From Granulicella sp. WH15 (GTDB lineage Bacteria > Acidobacteriota > Terriglobia > Terriglobales > Acidobacteriaceae), in NCBI RefSeq assembly GCF_009914315.1, contig NZ_CP042596.1, positions 1 through 64,000 of the forward strand: a stretch of DNA of 64,000 nucleotides, written 5' to 3'. The translations under genes and the position numbers were made by a program. The notes beneath the pieces were generated by a model. That model had not been told where the DNA came from. It saw only the letters and a program-made list of their open reading frames with translations, and made no database searches. Below, piece after piece: positions 54,841-63,189 of this stretch (positions are counted from its first letter, which is position 1; the number at the start of each line of letters is the position of its first letter).

Positions 54841-54871
54841 AAGTATCGTCTTGAGCTGCTGAGAATTTTTC

Positions 54872-55600
54872 TTACAAACCAACCCTGCCCGCCGCGTCCA
54901 CAACCTCCCGCAGCACCGTCGTCCCACCCTCCTGCACCCGCCCATGCCCACAGGCAAAACGCTCGATGGGAAGCCCAAGCAGCTTGCGGGCACTGGCCCG
55001 CGCCATCTCCCGGTTCCACGTCCCGCCATTCGGCAGCGGAAAGTACCAATGGCAGAACCCCGGAATCGCCAGCCGACGCACCCCAACCAACGCGTCTCCG
55101 GCGTAGAGGGTGCCGTCCCGCTCATCGAGAAACGAAAAGTGTCCCGGAATATGCCCCGGTGTTTCGATGCACCGGAGCGAGCCGAACAGCTCCCCTTCGG
55201 CGATGAGATGGGTAGGCTGGGAGACGATACCGGGCAGCCCGCCCTTGATCTCGCCAACAGGCTCGCCGGGGTCGAGCGTCTTGTTAGGAGGCTGCTGCAA
55301 CAGTGGCAGCGAGCGGGTGCTGATGGCCAGCACGGTGCCCGCCGGAAGCTTCGCCATCAGCTCATCGACGGAGCCGACGTGGTCCACATGCGCGTGCGTC
55401 AGCAGGACACGCCGTATGGGCGCACCGGCAGCCTTCGCGGCGGCCAGGATAGCGTCCCCAGCACCCGAGACGCCGGTGTCGATGAGGGTGAAGGAGTCGC
55501 CCTGCTCCCCGTTGCCGCCGGGCTCACGGACGAGGTAGCAGTTGACCAGGCCGAAGCGGGTGAGCTGTATGGCGTACGCGGAGAAGGGCGTGGCTTTCAT
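54872..55600 (-). CDS. MBL-fold metallohydrolase
   Basis: 242 residues. Zinc motif HAHVDH (about 69-74), further ligands in TPGHIPGH, GDALVG (Asp bridging) and the final CGHGR. Small size and no signal peptide suggest a cytosolic glyoxalase II-like or lactonase-like hydrolase. Convergent with the Rieske gene (31-nt gap). Substrate unknown. Confidence 0.9.
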   Translation of the reverse strand: MKATPFSAYAIQLTRFGLVNCYLVREPGGNGEQGDSFTLIDTGVSGAGDAILAAAKAAGAPIRRVLLTHAHVDHVGSVDELMAKLPAGTVLAISTRSLPLLQQPPNKTLDPGEPVGEIKGGLPGIVSQPTHLIAEGELFGSLRCIETPGHIPGHFSFLDERDGTLYAGDALVGVRRLAIPGFCHWYFPLPNGGTWNREMARASARKLLGLPIERFACGHGRVQEGGTTVLREVVDAAGRVGL

Positions 55601-55699
55601 AGGGTTTGGATGCTCGCGGGAACAGGGTGGGTGTGAAAAGACTATATGGGATACGGAGCTGGAAGCTCGTTGGTTCCCTAAGTCTTTGGATCCGGGGAT

Positions 55700-55808
55700 A
55701 GGCCCGATCTATGCCTTTATCCTGCCGGGCAGGCGTTCGCACGCCTTTTACAGCTTCGCGTGGTTCTCCCATACTGCCCCGAGAACAGCACGAAGTGCCG
55801 AAGTACTC
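55700..55808. repeat. Modules E and D
   Basis: CTGCCGGGCAGGCGTTCGCACGC, then TTCGCGTGGTTCTCCCATAC, CCCCGAGAACAGCACGAAGTGC. The last bases touch the stop of the GH57 gene. The 55601-55699 part is not assigned. Confidence 0.78.
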
Positions 55809-58566
55809 AAAACGAGGTGACGCCCTCTTCGATCACCAACTGGTCCACGCAGATATTCATCGCCTTGCCCAGCCGCTTGAACCCCTCCTTCCACTCATCC
55901 GACCAGTAAGTCGCATCCACCCGCCGCAGCAGATCGTTCCAGATATTCTGCGCCTGCCAGATGTTCACCTCGAAGGGCATGTCTCGGATCGTATTGGCGA
56001 CATTGAGCGACTCATGCAGCGCCGCCGCCGCCGGATACTCTTCTGCCGCAGCAGCCTCCAGCCGGATCATCGCCTGCTTCATCCGCAGCCCGGCGGTAAA
56101 ACCGAGCAGATGCGTGTCCAGCGTGACGTGATCGTTATTGGCGCTGGCCAGCAGGTCGTAGATCAGGATCGGATCGAACTCGTCCTCCTGGATGGCGCGG
56201 CGCAGGCTCGCGTTGATGGCGAAGCTGGAGGCCAGCGCCAGCGCGGGCGGCGGCGTCATCCCTGCCTCGGTCAGAAAGTGCAGCAGCGAGGCATGGTCCT
56301 CGTAGATCTTGCGTAGCGAGTGCTCCATCTCGCCGATGGTCTGGTTCAGGATGGTCTCGAGGATGCGATGCTGCTCGTCGGCGAAGAGCGAGGTGAGCGA
56401 GTAGGCGATGGGGATGCGCTGGCTAGGCGGCGGCGCAGGCGGCATGAAGAGGGTATGGGCGACGCCCGGCTGCACGGCTCCGGGAGCCGATTCAGGTTGT
56501 CCGGGCTGCGGGTCGACAGGGTCGAGGACGATGTGGTCGGGCGCGGTCGGCAGATTGGCAGGAGTGCCGCCCGCACGGCGGTCGTACGGCGGGGCGAAGA
56601 AGCGGTCGATGAGCCGGATAATCTCGGGCAGGTTGGCCTTGCGGATGGCGTTGCGGACATCGGTGGAGAAGTTGTCGAAGCCGGTAGCATCGGCGGCCGT
56701 ATAGCTCTTGACCGCGGCCGAGAGGTTCTGGTCGCCCAGATGCAGCACGGCGAAGCAGATATCCTCGGTCTCCTCGGTGATGTGCGAGCGGATCTGCGCC
56801 CGCCCCAGCGCCACCTTGCCCCGGCCCGAGGCGAAGACCTCGTGCGACTCGCGATGCACGTCGAAGCAGAACAGCTCGCCGTCCTCGGGGTAGGAGCGGA
56901 AGATAGAGCTGATCGCGTAGTGCGCTCCCACCTGCTCCAGGCCGATGCGCATCCCGCTCACATAGAGGTTGTAGATATCCGCGCCGGTGCCCAGCTCTGG
57001 CACGTTGGAGATAGCCTTGCCGAGGATAGCCAGAAAAGCAGGCTCGAGCGCCGCACCCGGAGTGCCGAATAGCTCCGAGGCCAACTGCAGAACCCGCCCG
57101 GCGTAGGCGATGATCTGCACCGTCTCGATGCCCGAGATCTCGTCGAAGAACCAGCCGCAGCTTGTGTACATCAACTGGGTGTGCCGCTCCAGCTCCATCA
57201 GCTCGAGCACCGTGGTGCGTTCTTCGGGCGAGAGCTGGCGCGTGGCGTGCAGGCTGAAGAAGCTGTTGACGGACTCGGGCGTGCGGTTCAGCACGACGTG
57301 GATGTAGGCGTCGCGCGCGGCCCACAGGTCTTTCAGCAGACCGGTGGCCAGCTTTTCGGCCAGGGGCGCGGTGGCGTCGCGCAGGAAGTCCAGCGACTCG
57401 CGCAGAGGGCCGCGCCACTCCTGGTTCCATCCCGGTTTGCCGCCGTTGCAGCCGCAGTTGGAGCGCCATCTCTCCACCCCGTGGGCGCAGGACCAACTGG
57501 TGTCCTCGGCCACCTCGGCCTCCCACGTGGGCGGAAACAGCTCCAGAAACTCGCCGTAGTTGGTCAACCGGGCCAGCCCCTGCTCCTCCATCCAGTGCAT
57601 GGCAAAGGAGAGGGCCATCTCGCCGTGCTTGTGGTGGTGCCCATAGGACTCGCCATCGGTGGCGACGTGGGCGAGCTGGGCGCGGTCGATCTCACCCGAG
57701 GGGACGGGGTGAAAGGTTCCGACAAGGCGCTGGCCGAACTTCTCGCCGGAGTCGAGCAGGCCCTCGAAGGCGATGGCGCGCGAGGCCGGACCGTCGTAGA
57801 AGAAGACTGCGATGGAGCGGCCCTCGTCGAGCTGAACCTGGTAGGGCTGGGTGGGGTCGACCGAGGCGTTGGGGGTCGGCTTCCAGGGAATCTCGGCGGG
57901 AGCCTTCGCGCCGTTTCCGTTTTCGGAGGCTACTACCGGAGTCGCCTCCGCCGCTTCCAGCGGCCGTACCCGCGCGCACTGGTTGGGGGCCAGGATCGTG
58001 AAGAGAATCCCCTCCTGTGCCAGCAGGTCGAGGACATGGCGGTTCACGGCGGCCTCGGCCAGCCACATGCCCTCGGGCCGTCGGCCAAAGCGGGAAACGA
58101 AGTCGGCGATGCCCCAGCGGATCTGGGTGCGGGCGTCGCGCGTGCTCGCCAGCGGCATGATGATGTGGTTGTAGACCTGCGCCAGCGCCGAGCCGTGGCC
58201 GCTGTAGCGCGCCGCGCTGGTCTTATCCGCGTCCAGAATCATGTGGTAGGTGCGCGGGGCCTTCTCGTTAAGCCAGCTCAGCAGCGTTGGCCCGAAGTTG
58301 AAGCTCATCCGCGAGTAGTTATTGATGATGCGGACGATCTCGTTCTTCCGGTTCTGGATGCGCGAGGCGCCATTGGGCGCGTAGCACTCGGCCGTGATGC
58401 GGTCGTTCCAGTCGTGGTAGGGCGCGGCGGAGTCCTGCACCTCGACGGTCTCGAGCCAGGGGTTCTCGCGCGGCGGCTGGTAGAAGTGTCCGTGGATACA
58501 GACGAAGCGGGTCACCGGTGGAGGCTGTGGGGTGGAGAGTGCGGCTTTACTGGTGTTTTTACGCAT
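55807..58566 (-). CDS. GH57-type glycoside hydrolase / DUF3536 protein
   Basis: 919 residues from ATG 58566 (alternatives at 58629 and 58713 add up to 49 residues, the furthest overlapping the divergent antitoxin gene). The N-terminal barrel has FVCIHGHFYQPPRENPWLE, MSFNFGPTLLSWL, MWLAEAAVNRHVLDLLAQEG and DGESYGHHHKHGEMAL, typical of GH57; the C-terminal half is DUF3536-like. GH57 enzymes act on alpha-glucans (amylase, branching enzyme or 4-alpha-glucanotransferase). Cytosolic. Exact specificity unclear. Confidence 0.88.
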   Translation of the reverse strand: MRKNTSKAALSTPQPPPVTRFVCIHGHFYQPPRENPWLETVEVQDSAAPYHDWNDRITAECYAPNGASRIQNRKNEIVRIINNYSRMSFNFGPTLLSWLNEKAPRTYHMILDADKTSAARYSGHGSALAQVYNHIIMPLASTRDARTQIRWGIADFVSRFGRRPEGMWLAEAAVNRHVLDLLAQEGILFTILAPNQCARVRPLEAAEATPVVASENGNGAKAPAEIPWKPTPNASVDPTQPYQVQLDEGRSIAVFFYDGPASRAIAFEGLLDSGEKFGQRLVGTFHPVPSGEIDRAQLAHVATDGESYGHHHKHGEMALSFAMHWMEEQGLARLTNYGEFLELFPPTWEAEVAEDTSWSCAHGVERWRSNCGCNGGKPGWNQEWRGPLRESLDFLRDATAPLAEKLATGLLKDLWAARDAYIHVVLNRTPESVNSFFSLHATRQLSPEERTTVLELMELERHTQLMYTSCGWFFDEISGIETVQIIAYAGRVLQLASELFGTPGAALEPAFLAILGKAISNVPELGTGADIYNLYVSGMRIGLEQVGAHYAISSIFRSYPEDGELFCFDVHRESHEVFASGRGKVALGRAQIRSHITEETEDICFAVLHLGDQNLSAAVKSYTAADATGFDNFSTDVRNAIRKANLPEIIRLIDRFFAPPYDRRAGGTPANLPTAPDHIVLDPVDPQPGQPESAPGAVQPGVAHTLFMPPAPPPSQRIPIAYSLTSLFADEQHRILETILNQTIGEMEHSLRKIYEDHASLLHFLTEAGMTPPPALALASSFAINASLRRAIQEDEFDPILIYDLLASANNDHVTLDTHLLGFTAGLRMKQAMIRLEAAAAEEYPAAAALHESLNVANTIRDMPFEVNIWQAQNIWNDLLRRVDATYWSDEWKEGFKRLGKAMNICVDQLVIEEGVTSF

Positions 58567-58656
58567 TCGTATGGATTCGATGCTAAACGGAGTGGGGTTT
58601 GCACGCGGTGGCGTGAGAAATTCAAGCATGAAAATCTGAGAAGCGGAGAATATCCG

Positions 58657-58678
58657 AGTTATAACTGAAGTTATAATT
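58657..58678. promoter_or_regulatory. Tandem palindromic operator and -10 of the toxin-antitoxin operon
   Basis: AGTTATAACT (58657-58666, a perfect palindrome) and AGTTATAATT (58669-58678, one change), 12 bp apart. The second contains TATAAT (58672-58677) directly upstream of the antitoxin ATG at 58685. This matches autorepression by the AbrB-like antitoxin. It may also affect the divergent GH57 gene. Confidence 0.6.
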
Positions 58679-58684
58679 CTTAAC

Positions 58685-58906
58685 ATGCAGCTGAAGATTC
58701 GCAAAATCGGCAATGGTTACGGCGTTCTCTTTCCCAAGCAACTCCTCGACGAGATGGTCTTACAGGAGGGGTCTCTGCTTGAGGTGGAGACGGTCAAGGG
58801 AACGATCCAAATGACGCCGTCGGATGAGCAGTTTACGCGGCAGGTGGAGGCGTTTCTTAAGACGGAGGCGCGTCACCGCGACACCTACCGCGAGCTGGCC
58901 AAGTGA
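58685..58906 (+). CDS. AbrB/MazE-family antitoxin
   Basis: 73 residues. A swapped-hairpin DNA-binding domain (LKIRKIGNGYGVLFPKQLLD) with VLQEGSLLEVETV, then an acidic-basic helical tail that should bind the toxin (DEQFTRQVEAFLKTEARHRD). It overlaps the next gene by four bases (GTGA). Doc usually pairs with a Phd-type antitoxin; here the partner is AbrB-like. The leader carries two palindromic sites. Confidence 0.88.
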   Translation: MQLKIRKIGNGYGVLFPKQLLDEMVLQEGSLLEVETVKGTIQMTPSDEQFTRQVEAFLKTEARHRDTYRELAK

Positions 58907-59292
58907 GCTTTGAATTCGTCCGCGCGGACGTGCTCAAAAACGTGCAAAGCCGCCTGATTCAACGCTACGGAGGTTTGGCCGGGGTTCGGGACGAGAATGC
59001 TTTGCAATCGGCGATTGCCCGCCCGGAGCACTTGGAGGCCTACGGCGAACTGACTTCCCCGGCTGAGCTGGGGGCGGCGCTGGCGTGGGCAATTCTCCGC
59101 AACCATCCATTTGCGGACGGCAACAAGCGGGCCGCATTCGCCGGGTTGACAATGTTCCTTGAACTGAACGGGTATGACCTGAACTGCTCTCAGGTGGAGG
59201 AGACGGCGATGGTGCTGCAGGCGGCCTCGGGCGAGATCAGCGAGCAGGAGTGGGCGGTCTGGGTCGTGCGGAGCGTGGTCCCGATTGGCTGA
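58903..59292 (+). CDS. doc: Doc-type (Fic fold) toxin
   Basis: 129 residues. Contains the Doc/Fic motif HPFADGNKRAAF (His about 67) that phosphorylates elongation factor Tu in the known P1 toxin, with the preceding ALQSAIARP and following FLELNGY helices. Start GTG at 58903 is coupled to the antitoxin stop. The motif is intact, so the toxin is probably active. Confidence 0.93.
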   Translation: MSFEFVRADVLKNVQSRLIQRYGGLAGVRDENALQSAIARPEHLEAYGELTSPAELGAALAWAILRNHPFADGNKRAAFAGLTMFLELNGYDLNCSQVEETAMVLQAASGEISEQEWAVWVVRSVVPIG

Positions 59293-59298
59293 TTGCCC

Positions 59299-59820
59299 CT
59301 AATCCTGCTTGATCTCCGGATCATCCGGTATCCCGGAGCTATTGCGCGGGGCCATCCCCGGAAGCGCCCCCAGCAGCATCGGAAACCCAATCGCCACAAT
59401 AAAATACGCAATCGTCACCCCCAGGGCCAGCCACGGCAACCCGGCCCCGCAGGCCATCCCCACCGCCGTCACCAGCCAGACCGTAGCGGCGGTCGTCAGC
59501 CCGGTCACCCGGTCGCTGCGCACGAAGATAAGCCCCGCGCCGATAAATCCAATGCCGGTCACAATCTGCGCCGCCACCCGCGACGGGTCCAGAACGACGT
59601 GCCCCGGCACCAGCACATCGGTAAAGCCGTACTTCGAGACCAGCAGAAAGAGCGCCGCCGTCGTCCCGACGATCGTATAGGTGCGCAACCCCGCGCTCTT
59701 GCGGCGAACCTCCCGCTCCAGCCCAATAGAGGCCGAGAGCAGAAAGGCCCACCCCAGCTCCAGGAACTGCTTCAGGCCCTGGCCGTCAATCTCCGAGACG
59801 TGCACGAGCGGAATCAGCAT
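59299..59820 (-). CDS. MgtC/SapB-family membrane protein
   Basis: 173 residues from ATG 59820 (a longer frame to 59898 lies inside the AlkA gene). Four to five membrane helices with family motifs FLLSASIGLEREVRRKSAGLRT (in parts), TGIGFIGAGLIFVRSDRVTG and GLTTAATVWLVTAVGMACG. MgtC-type proteins affect Mg2+ homeostasis and acid growth. It lies 10 nt after the glycosylase stop, on the same strand, convergent with doc. Confidence 0.9.
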   Translation of the reverse strand: MLIPLVHVSEIDGQGLKQFLELGWAFLLSASIGLEREVRRKSAGLRTYTIVGTTAALFLLVSKYGFTDVLVPGHVVLDPSRVAAQIVTGIGFIGAGLIFVRSDRVTGLTTAATVWLVTAVGMACGAGLPWLALGVTIAYFIVAIGFPMLLGALPGMAPRNSSGIPDDPEIKQD

Positions 59821-59830
59821 GGCTGGTATG

Positions 59831-60589
59831 TTAGACCGGCTTCGTCGTCTTTTTCGTGACTTTACCCTTATTCTCTTTATCGTTGTTGGCCAGGTCACAG
59901 GCCCGCCACAGATACCAACTGGCCACCGAGCACCAGGGCCGCCACTTCTTCGCCCGCTTCTCCATCACATCGGGCTTGGGCAGCAGGTCGGGCGTCACCT
60001 TGGTATCGGGCTTCAGCCCCTGAAACGTCAGCGCAAACCCCTTGCGAACCCCATAGTCCGAGACCGGCAGCACGTCGGCTCGTCCCAGCCGGAAGATGAG
60101 GAACATCTCCACCGTCCACTTGCCGATGCCCCGCACCTGCGTCAGGTGCTCGATGATCGCCTCATCGGACATGCGCCGGATGCGTGCGAGCGTGGGCACC
60201 GTGCCGTCGAGCGTCTTGGCGGCGAGATCGCGTACGGCCAGAGCCTTATTGTGCGAGAGGCCCGCCTGCCGTAGCTGCTCGTTGGGGCAGTCGAGCAGGT
60301 GCTGTGCTGTGGGGTGCGTGCCTAGAGGCAAGCCCGAGTCGGCGATGGCCGGGGCGAATCCCGCGAGCAGCTTGGCGTGAATAGCGGCGGCGGCCTTGCC
60401 GTGGATCTGCTGGTAGACGATGCTCTCGAGCAGCGCCTCAAACGGCGACAACGTACTGGCGAGCTTCATCGTAAAGGGACCGGCGCGCTCGATGAGGCGG
60501 CCGAGCTTCGGGTCGGCCACGGCCAGGTCGCGGAGGGCCGCCTCGGTATCGTAGCCGGGGGCGCGGGGTGTTTTGCTGGGTCGAGGCAT
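59831..60589 (-). CDS. AlkA-type DNA-3-methyladenine glycosylase II
   Basis: 252 residues from ATG 60589. Removes alkylated bases from DNA. HhH-GPD superfamily: SIVYQQIHGKAAAAIHAKL, the helix-hairpin-helix LTQVRGIGKWTVEMFLIFRL, and the catalytic Asp in VLPVSDYGVRKG. Basic tail (KGKVTKKTTKPV). It lacks the N-terminal AlkA domain of E. coli, as do many bacterial homologues. Confidence 0.93.
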   Translation of the reverse strand: MPRPSKTPRAPGYDTEAALRDLAVADPKLGRLIERAGPFTMKLASTLSPFEALLESIVYQQIHGKAAAAIHAKLLAGFAPAIADSGLPLGTHPTAQHLLDCPNEQLRQAGLSHNKALAVRDLAAKTLDGTVPTLARIRRMSDEAIIEHLTQVRGIGKWTVEMFLIFRLGRADVLPVSDYGVRKGFALTFQGLKPDTKVTPDLLPKPDVMEKRAKKWRPWCSVASWYLWRACDLANNDKENKGKVTKKTTKPV

Positions 60590-60629
60590 GGCTACGACGG
60601 TACAACGGAAGCCCAACCAACGGAAAGCC

Positions 60630-60727
60630 TCTCGCTGCCGACCAACGGGAGGCCCTCAGAAGATTACTCACCCATACCGCCCCGAGGACCGCACGAAGTG
60701 CCGCCCGCCCGGCGCGAGGGCGCTTTC
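60630..60727. repeat. Modules D' and D
   Basis: CTGCCGACCAACGGGAGGCCC, then CCGCCCCGAGGACCGCACGAA and GCCGCCCGCCCGGCGCGAGG to GCGCTTTCA. The end touches the stop of the small membrane protein gene at 60726. Confidence 0.88.
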
Positions 60728-61127
60728 AATTCAGTACGCCTTCAGGCAGATGCCCCCGGATCTCGGCCAAAAAACCATCCCGATCGGCGGCATCGACAAT
60801 AATGCGCTGACCCGCAGCATTACGCACCTCAATCCAGTTACTGAGGTGCTGTTTCGTCCCCAGCGATCCAGTCAGCGGCCCGACGCGAACGATCTCGCTG
60901 AAGGGCATCTCGACGCGCCGCCAGTAACGCTGCTGTGTCAGGCGGTCGGGCAGCACCTGCCAGTACCAGAAGAAATATCCGGGCAGCGCAAACAGGAAAA
61001 GAACGACGCCCGCCACGACTGCCTGCCAGAGCGGATGTCCACGGCGCAGCAGACCGGCGGAGACGATGGCGGGCCAGACAAACCAATAAAGCACTCGGCC
61101 CAGATTGAGCGGACGGCGATAACGCAT
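60726..61127 (-). CDS. Small membrane protein
   Basis: 133 residues. Two membrane helices (LGRVLYWFVWPAIVSAGLL and AVVAGVVLFLFALPGYFFWY) followed by a beta-rich cytosolic part (MPFSEIVRVGPLTGSLG, NWIEVRNAAGQRIIVDAADRD, in parts) that looks like a bacterial PH-like domain. Function unknown. Its stop overlaps a module D repeat. Confidence 0.75.
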   Translation of the reverse strand: MRYRRPLNLGRVLYWFVWPAIVSAGLLRRGHPLWQAVVAGVVLFLFALPGYFFWYWQVLPDRLTQQRYWRRVEMPFSEIVRVGPLTGSLGTKQHLSNWIEVRNAAGQRIIVDAADRDGFLAEIRGHLPEGVLN

Positions 61128-61195
61128 GGGTCCACGTTAGGGGAAAGCCGTTCCGAGTTCAAACGGCGCGGCCAACAGGATATTCTTACCCGGAC

Positions 61196-61879
61196 ATGGC
61201 TACCGATCCCCTCCGCAATCCGGTCTGGAGCGCACTGTCCTCCGAGCAGGCGCGCTTCCGGCAACAATCCGGCGCAGTGCTTCGGTATCCAGTGGAGATC
61301 GCGCCCTTCTGCGCGGTGGAGACGGCCTCCGCGGCCTGTTCGGCGGGGGATATCCCCGCAGGCAGAACGCACTACTTTGTTGGCGTGATCCCGCAGCTCC
61401 CCCCGGAGTGCCAACTGGTGCATCGCTCCTCCGTCGTGCAGATGATCCTGCGCGGCCAGCCCGTCTCCACCGAGCCTCTGCCGATGGAGGTGGAGCTGAC
61501 GGCCACCGACGTGGACGACATGCTGAAGCTCACCGGCCTGGTCTATCCGGCATTCTTCCGCACGGAGACCCACCGGCTAGGCCGCTACATCGGCCTGCGC
61601 GCAGGGGGCGAGCTGATTGCAATGGCCGGAGAACGGATGCGCCTGAGCGGACCATCGGGAAGCCTGTGCGAGATCAGCGGGGTCTGCACGCATCCGGCGC
61701 ACACCGGCAAAGGCTATGCCAGCCACCTGATCCTGCGGCTCTCCGAGGCAATCCTGGCAAGCGGCTCCACCCCTTTTTTGCATACGTCGTCATCGAATCG
61801 ACGAGCCATCTCGGTCTATGAGAAGTTGGGCTTCAAGACGCTCCGCGAGCTGGATATGGTCGAGGTGCAGTGCGAATAA
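61196..61879 (+). CDS. GNAT-family N-acetyltransferase
   Basis: 227 residues. The C-terminal GNAT fold has the acetyl-CoA loop VCTHPAHTGKGYASHLILRL (R/Q-x-x-G-x-G/A-like) and HTSSSNRRAISVYEKLGF. The N-terminal 90 residues are an extra domain. Substrate unknown. Divergent from the small membrane protein gene with a gap of about 70 nt. Confidence 0.88.
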   Translation: MATDPLRNPVWSALSSEQARFRQQSGAVLRYPVEIAPFCAVETASAACSAGDIPAGRTHYFVGVIPQLPPECQLVHRSSVVQMILRGQPVSTEPLPMEVELTATDVDDMLKLTGLVYPAFFRTETHRLGRYIGLRAGGELIAMAGERMRLSGPSGSLCEISGVCTHPAHTGKGYASHLILRLSEAILASGSTPFLHTSSSNRRAISVYEKLGFKTLRELDMVEVQCE

Positions 61880-62031
61880 CGGATATGCGAGTGCGTTTAT
61901 CGAGCACTCAAATTCGGACCAAAATGGTGGTATTTACAGGGGATGTACTTAAATGTGAATTGCGAAACACCAGTATCCATGCGGGTTTTAGCAGCACATT
62001 TCAAGAGGGACCACCCGCCGTGCCGAAGTGG

Positions 62032-62048
62032 GATTCGATAATCGAATC
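62032..62048. promoter_or_regulatory. 17-bp palindrome upstream of the act operon
   Basis: GATTCGAT, one central A, ATCGAATC; a perfect 8-bp dyad, about 200 bp before actA, in the 61880-62253 gap. It looks like a dimeric regulator site. A smaller dyad GGACC...GGTCC follows near 62190. No gene is seen in this gap. Confidence 0.5.
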
Positions 62049-62253
62049 ATCAAGATAAAAAAATGCAGACGGCCGGTTGCGAAGGCTTTGGAAACGAAAA
62101 TCCACTGCTATAGTTGGAGTTCAAAGGTCTCGTTTTCCACGGGCAGCATTATTTTGCTGTCTGTCTATGTCCCAGTTTGTTATCTGGACCCCTTAGGTCC
62201 ATGCGGTATATTTTCAATCTCTCGGTAGACGCAGAGGAAGCAGGAACGCACTC

Positions 62254-63189
62254 ATGGCGCAAGTTTTTGACCGCAGTTCGAACGCACTGGCCCGGGCAAG
62301 CCTCGTAATCGCTGGCTTGATCGTCATTGCGCTCGGCGTAGGCCTGGATCAGCTGCAGCGTTCGCCCTGGGTGACGCGGCAGGGTCAGCGGCCGGATCAG
62401 CCGGTACCGTTCAGCCACAAACACCACGTGGAAGGCCTCGGCCTGCAGTGCCAGTACTGCCACACGTCGGTGGAGAAGTCGAGCTACGCGGGCATCCCGC
62501 CGACCAAGACCTGTATTAACTGTCACGCGCAGATCTGGACCAACGCGGCCCTGCTCGAGCCGGTGCGGCACAGCTGGGCGACGGGTGAGTCGATCCACTG
62601 GATTCGCGTCCACGACTTGCCGGATTACGTGTACTTCAACCACGAGATCCACGTGAACAAGGGCATCGGCTGCGCGAGCTGTCACGGCCGCGTCGACCAG
62701 ATGCCGCTGATGTACCAGCAGAACACGCTGCAGATGGAGTGGTGCTTGAACTGCCACCGCAACCCTGCTGTGAACCTGCGGCCGACCAGCGAGATCTACA
62801 ACATGGCGTGGTCTGGTCCCAGCACGGATAAGCCCGTGTGGTGCGCCGAGACGGGCAAGGGCGGCTACGGCGCCTCGACCCCGACCGCGCAGGGCCTCTC
62901 CTGCACGACCAAGGACCCCAGTGGCGAGAATCCCAAGGTGGCGATGCTGCAGCAGTTGAGCGCGACGCCACGGGGGATGAGCCAGCCGCAGAGTGGGACC
63001 GAGCTGCAGCCGCACCCGGTAACAGCGGATGGTCAGACGGCGAGCGATCTGCCGCCGGCTAACGCGATCCTGGTTCCTGCCAGCTATCAGAAGTTCACCA
63101 GCCAGGAAGATCTGGGCAAGTATCTGACGCAGAAGTACCACATCCGCACCCCCAACGAGCTTTCGAGCTGCGAGGTGTGCCACCGATGA
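62254..63189 (+). CDS. actA: Alternative complex III subunit A, pentaheme cytochrome c
   Basis: 311 residues. An N-terminal membrane anchor (ARASLVIAGLIVIALGVGL) and five CxxCH heme sites (CQYCH, CINCH, CASCH, CLNCH, CEVCH). This is the ActA pattern of alternative complex III, which oxidises menaquinol and passes electrons to cytochrome c or oxidase in place of bc1. Its stop overlaps the next start by 4 nt. Confidence 0.93.
   Translation: MAQVFDRSSNALARASLVIAGLIVIALGVGLDQLQRSPWVTRQGQRPDQPVPFSHKHHVEGLGLQCQYCHTSVEKSSYAGIPPTKTCINCHAQIWTNAALLEPVRHSWATGESIHWIRVHDLPDYVYFNHEIHVNKGIGCASCHGRVDQMPLMYQQNTLQMEWCLNCHRNPAVNLRPTSEIYNMAWSGPSTDKPVWCAETGKGGYGASTPTAQGLSCTTKDPSGENPKVAMLQQLSATPRGMSQPQSGTELQPHPVTADGQTASDLPPANAILVPASYQKFTSQEDLGKYLTQKYHIRTPNELSSCEVCHR

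Noticed and set aside
57181..58668. 495-codon frame antisense to the GH57 gene
   Set aside because: Shadow frame with no domain.
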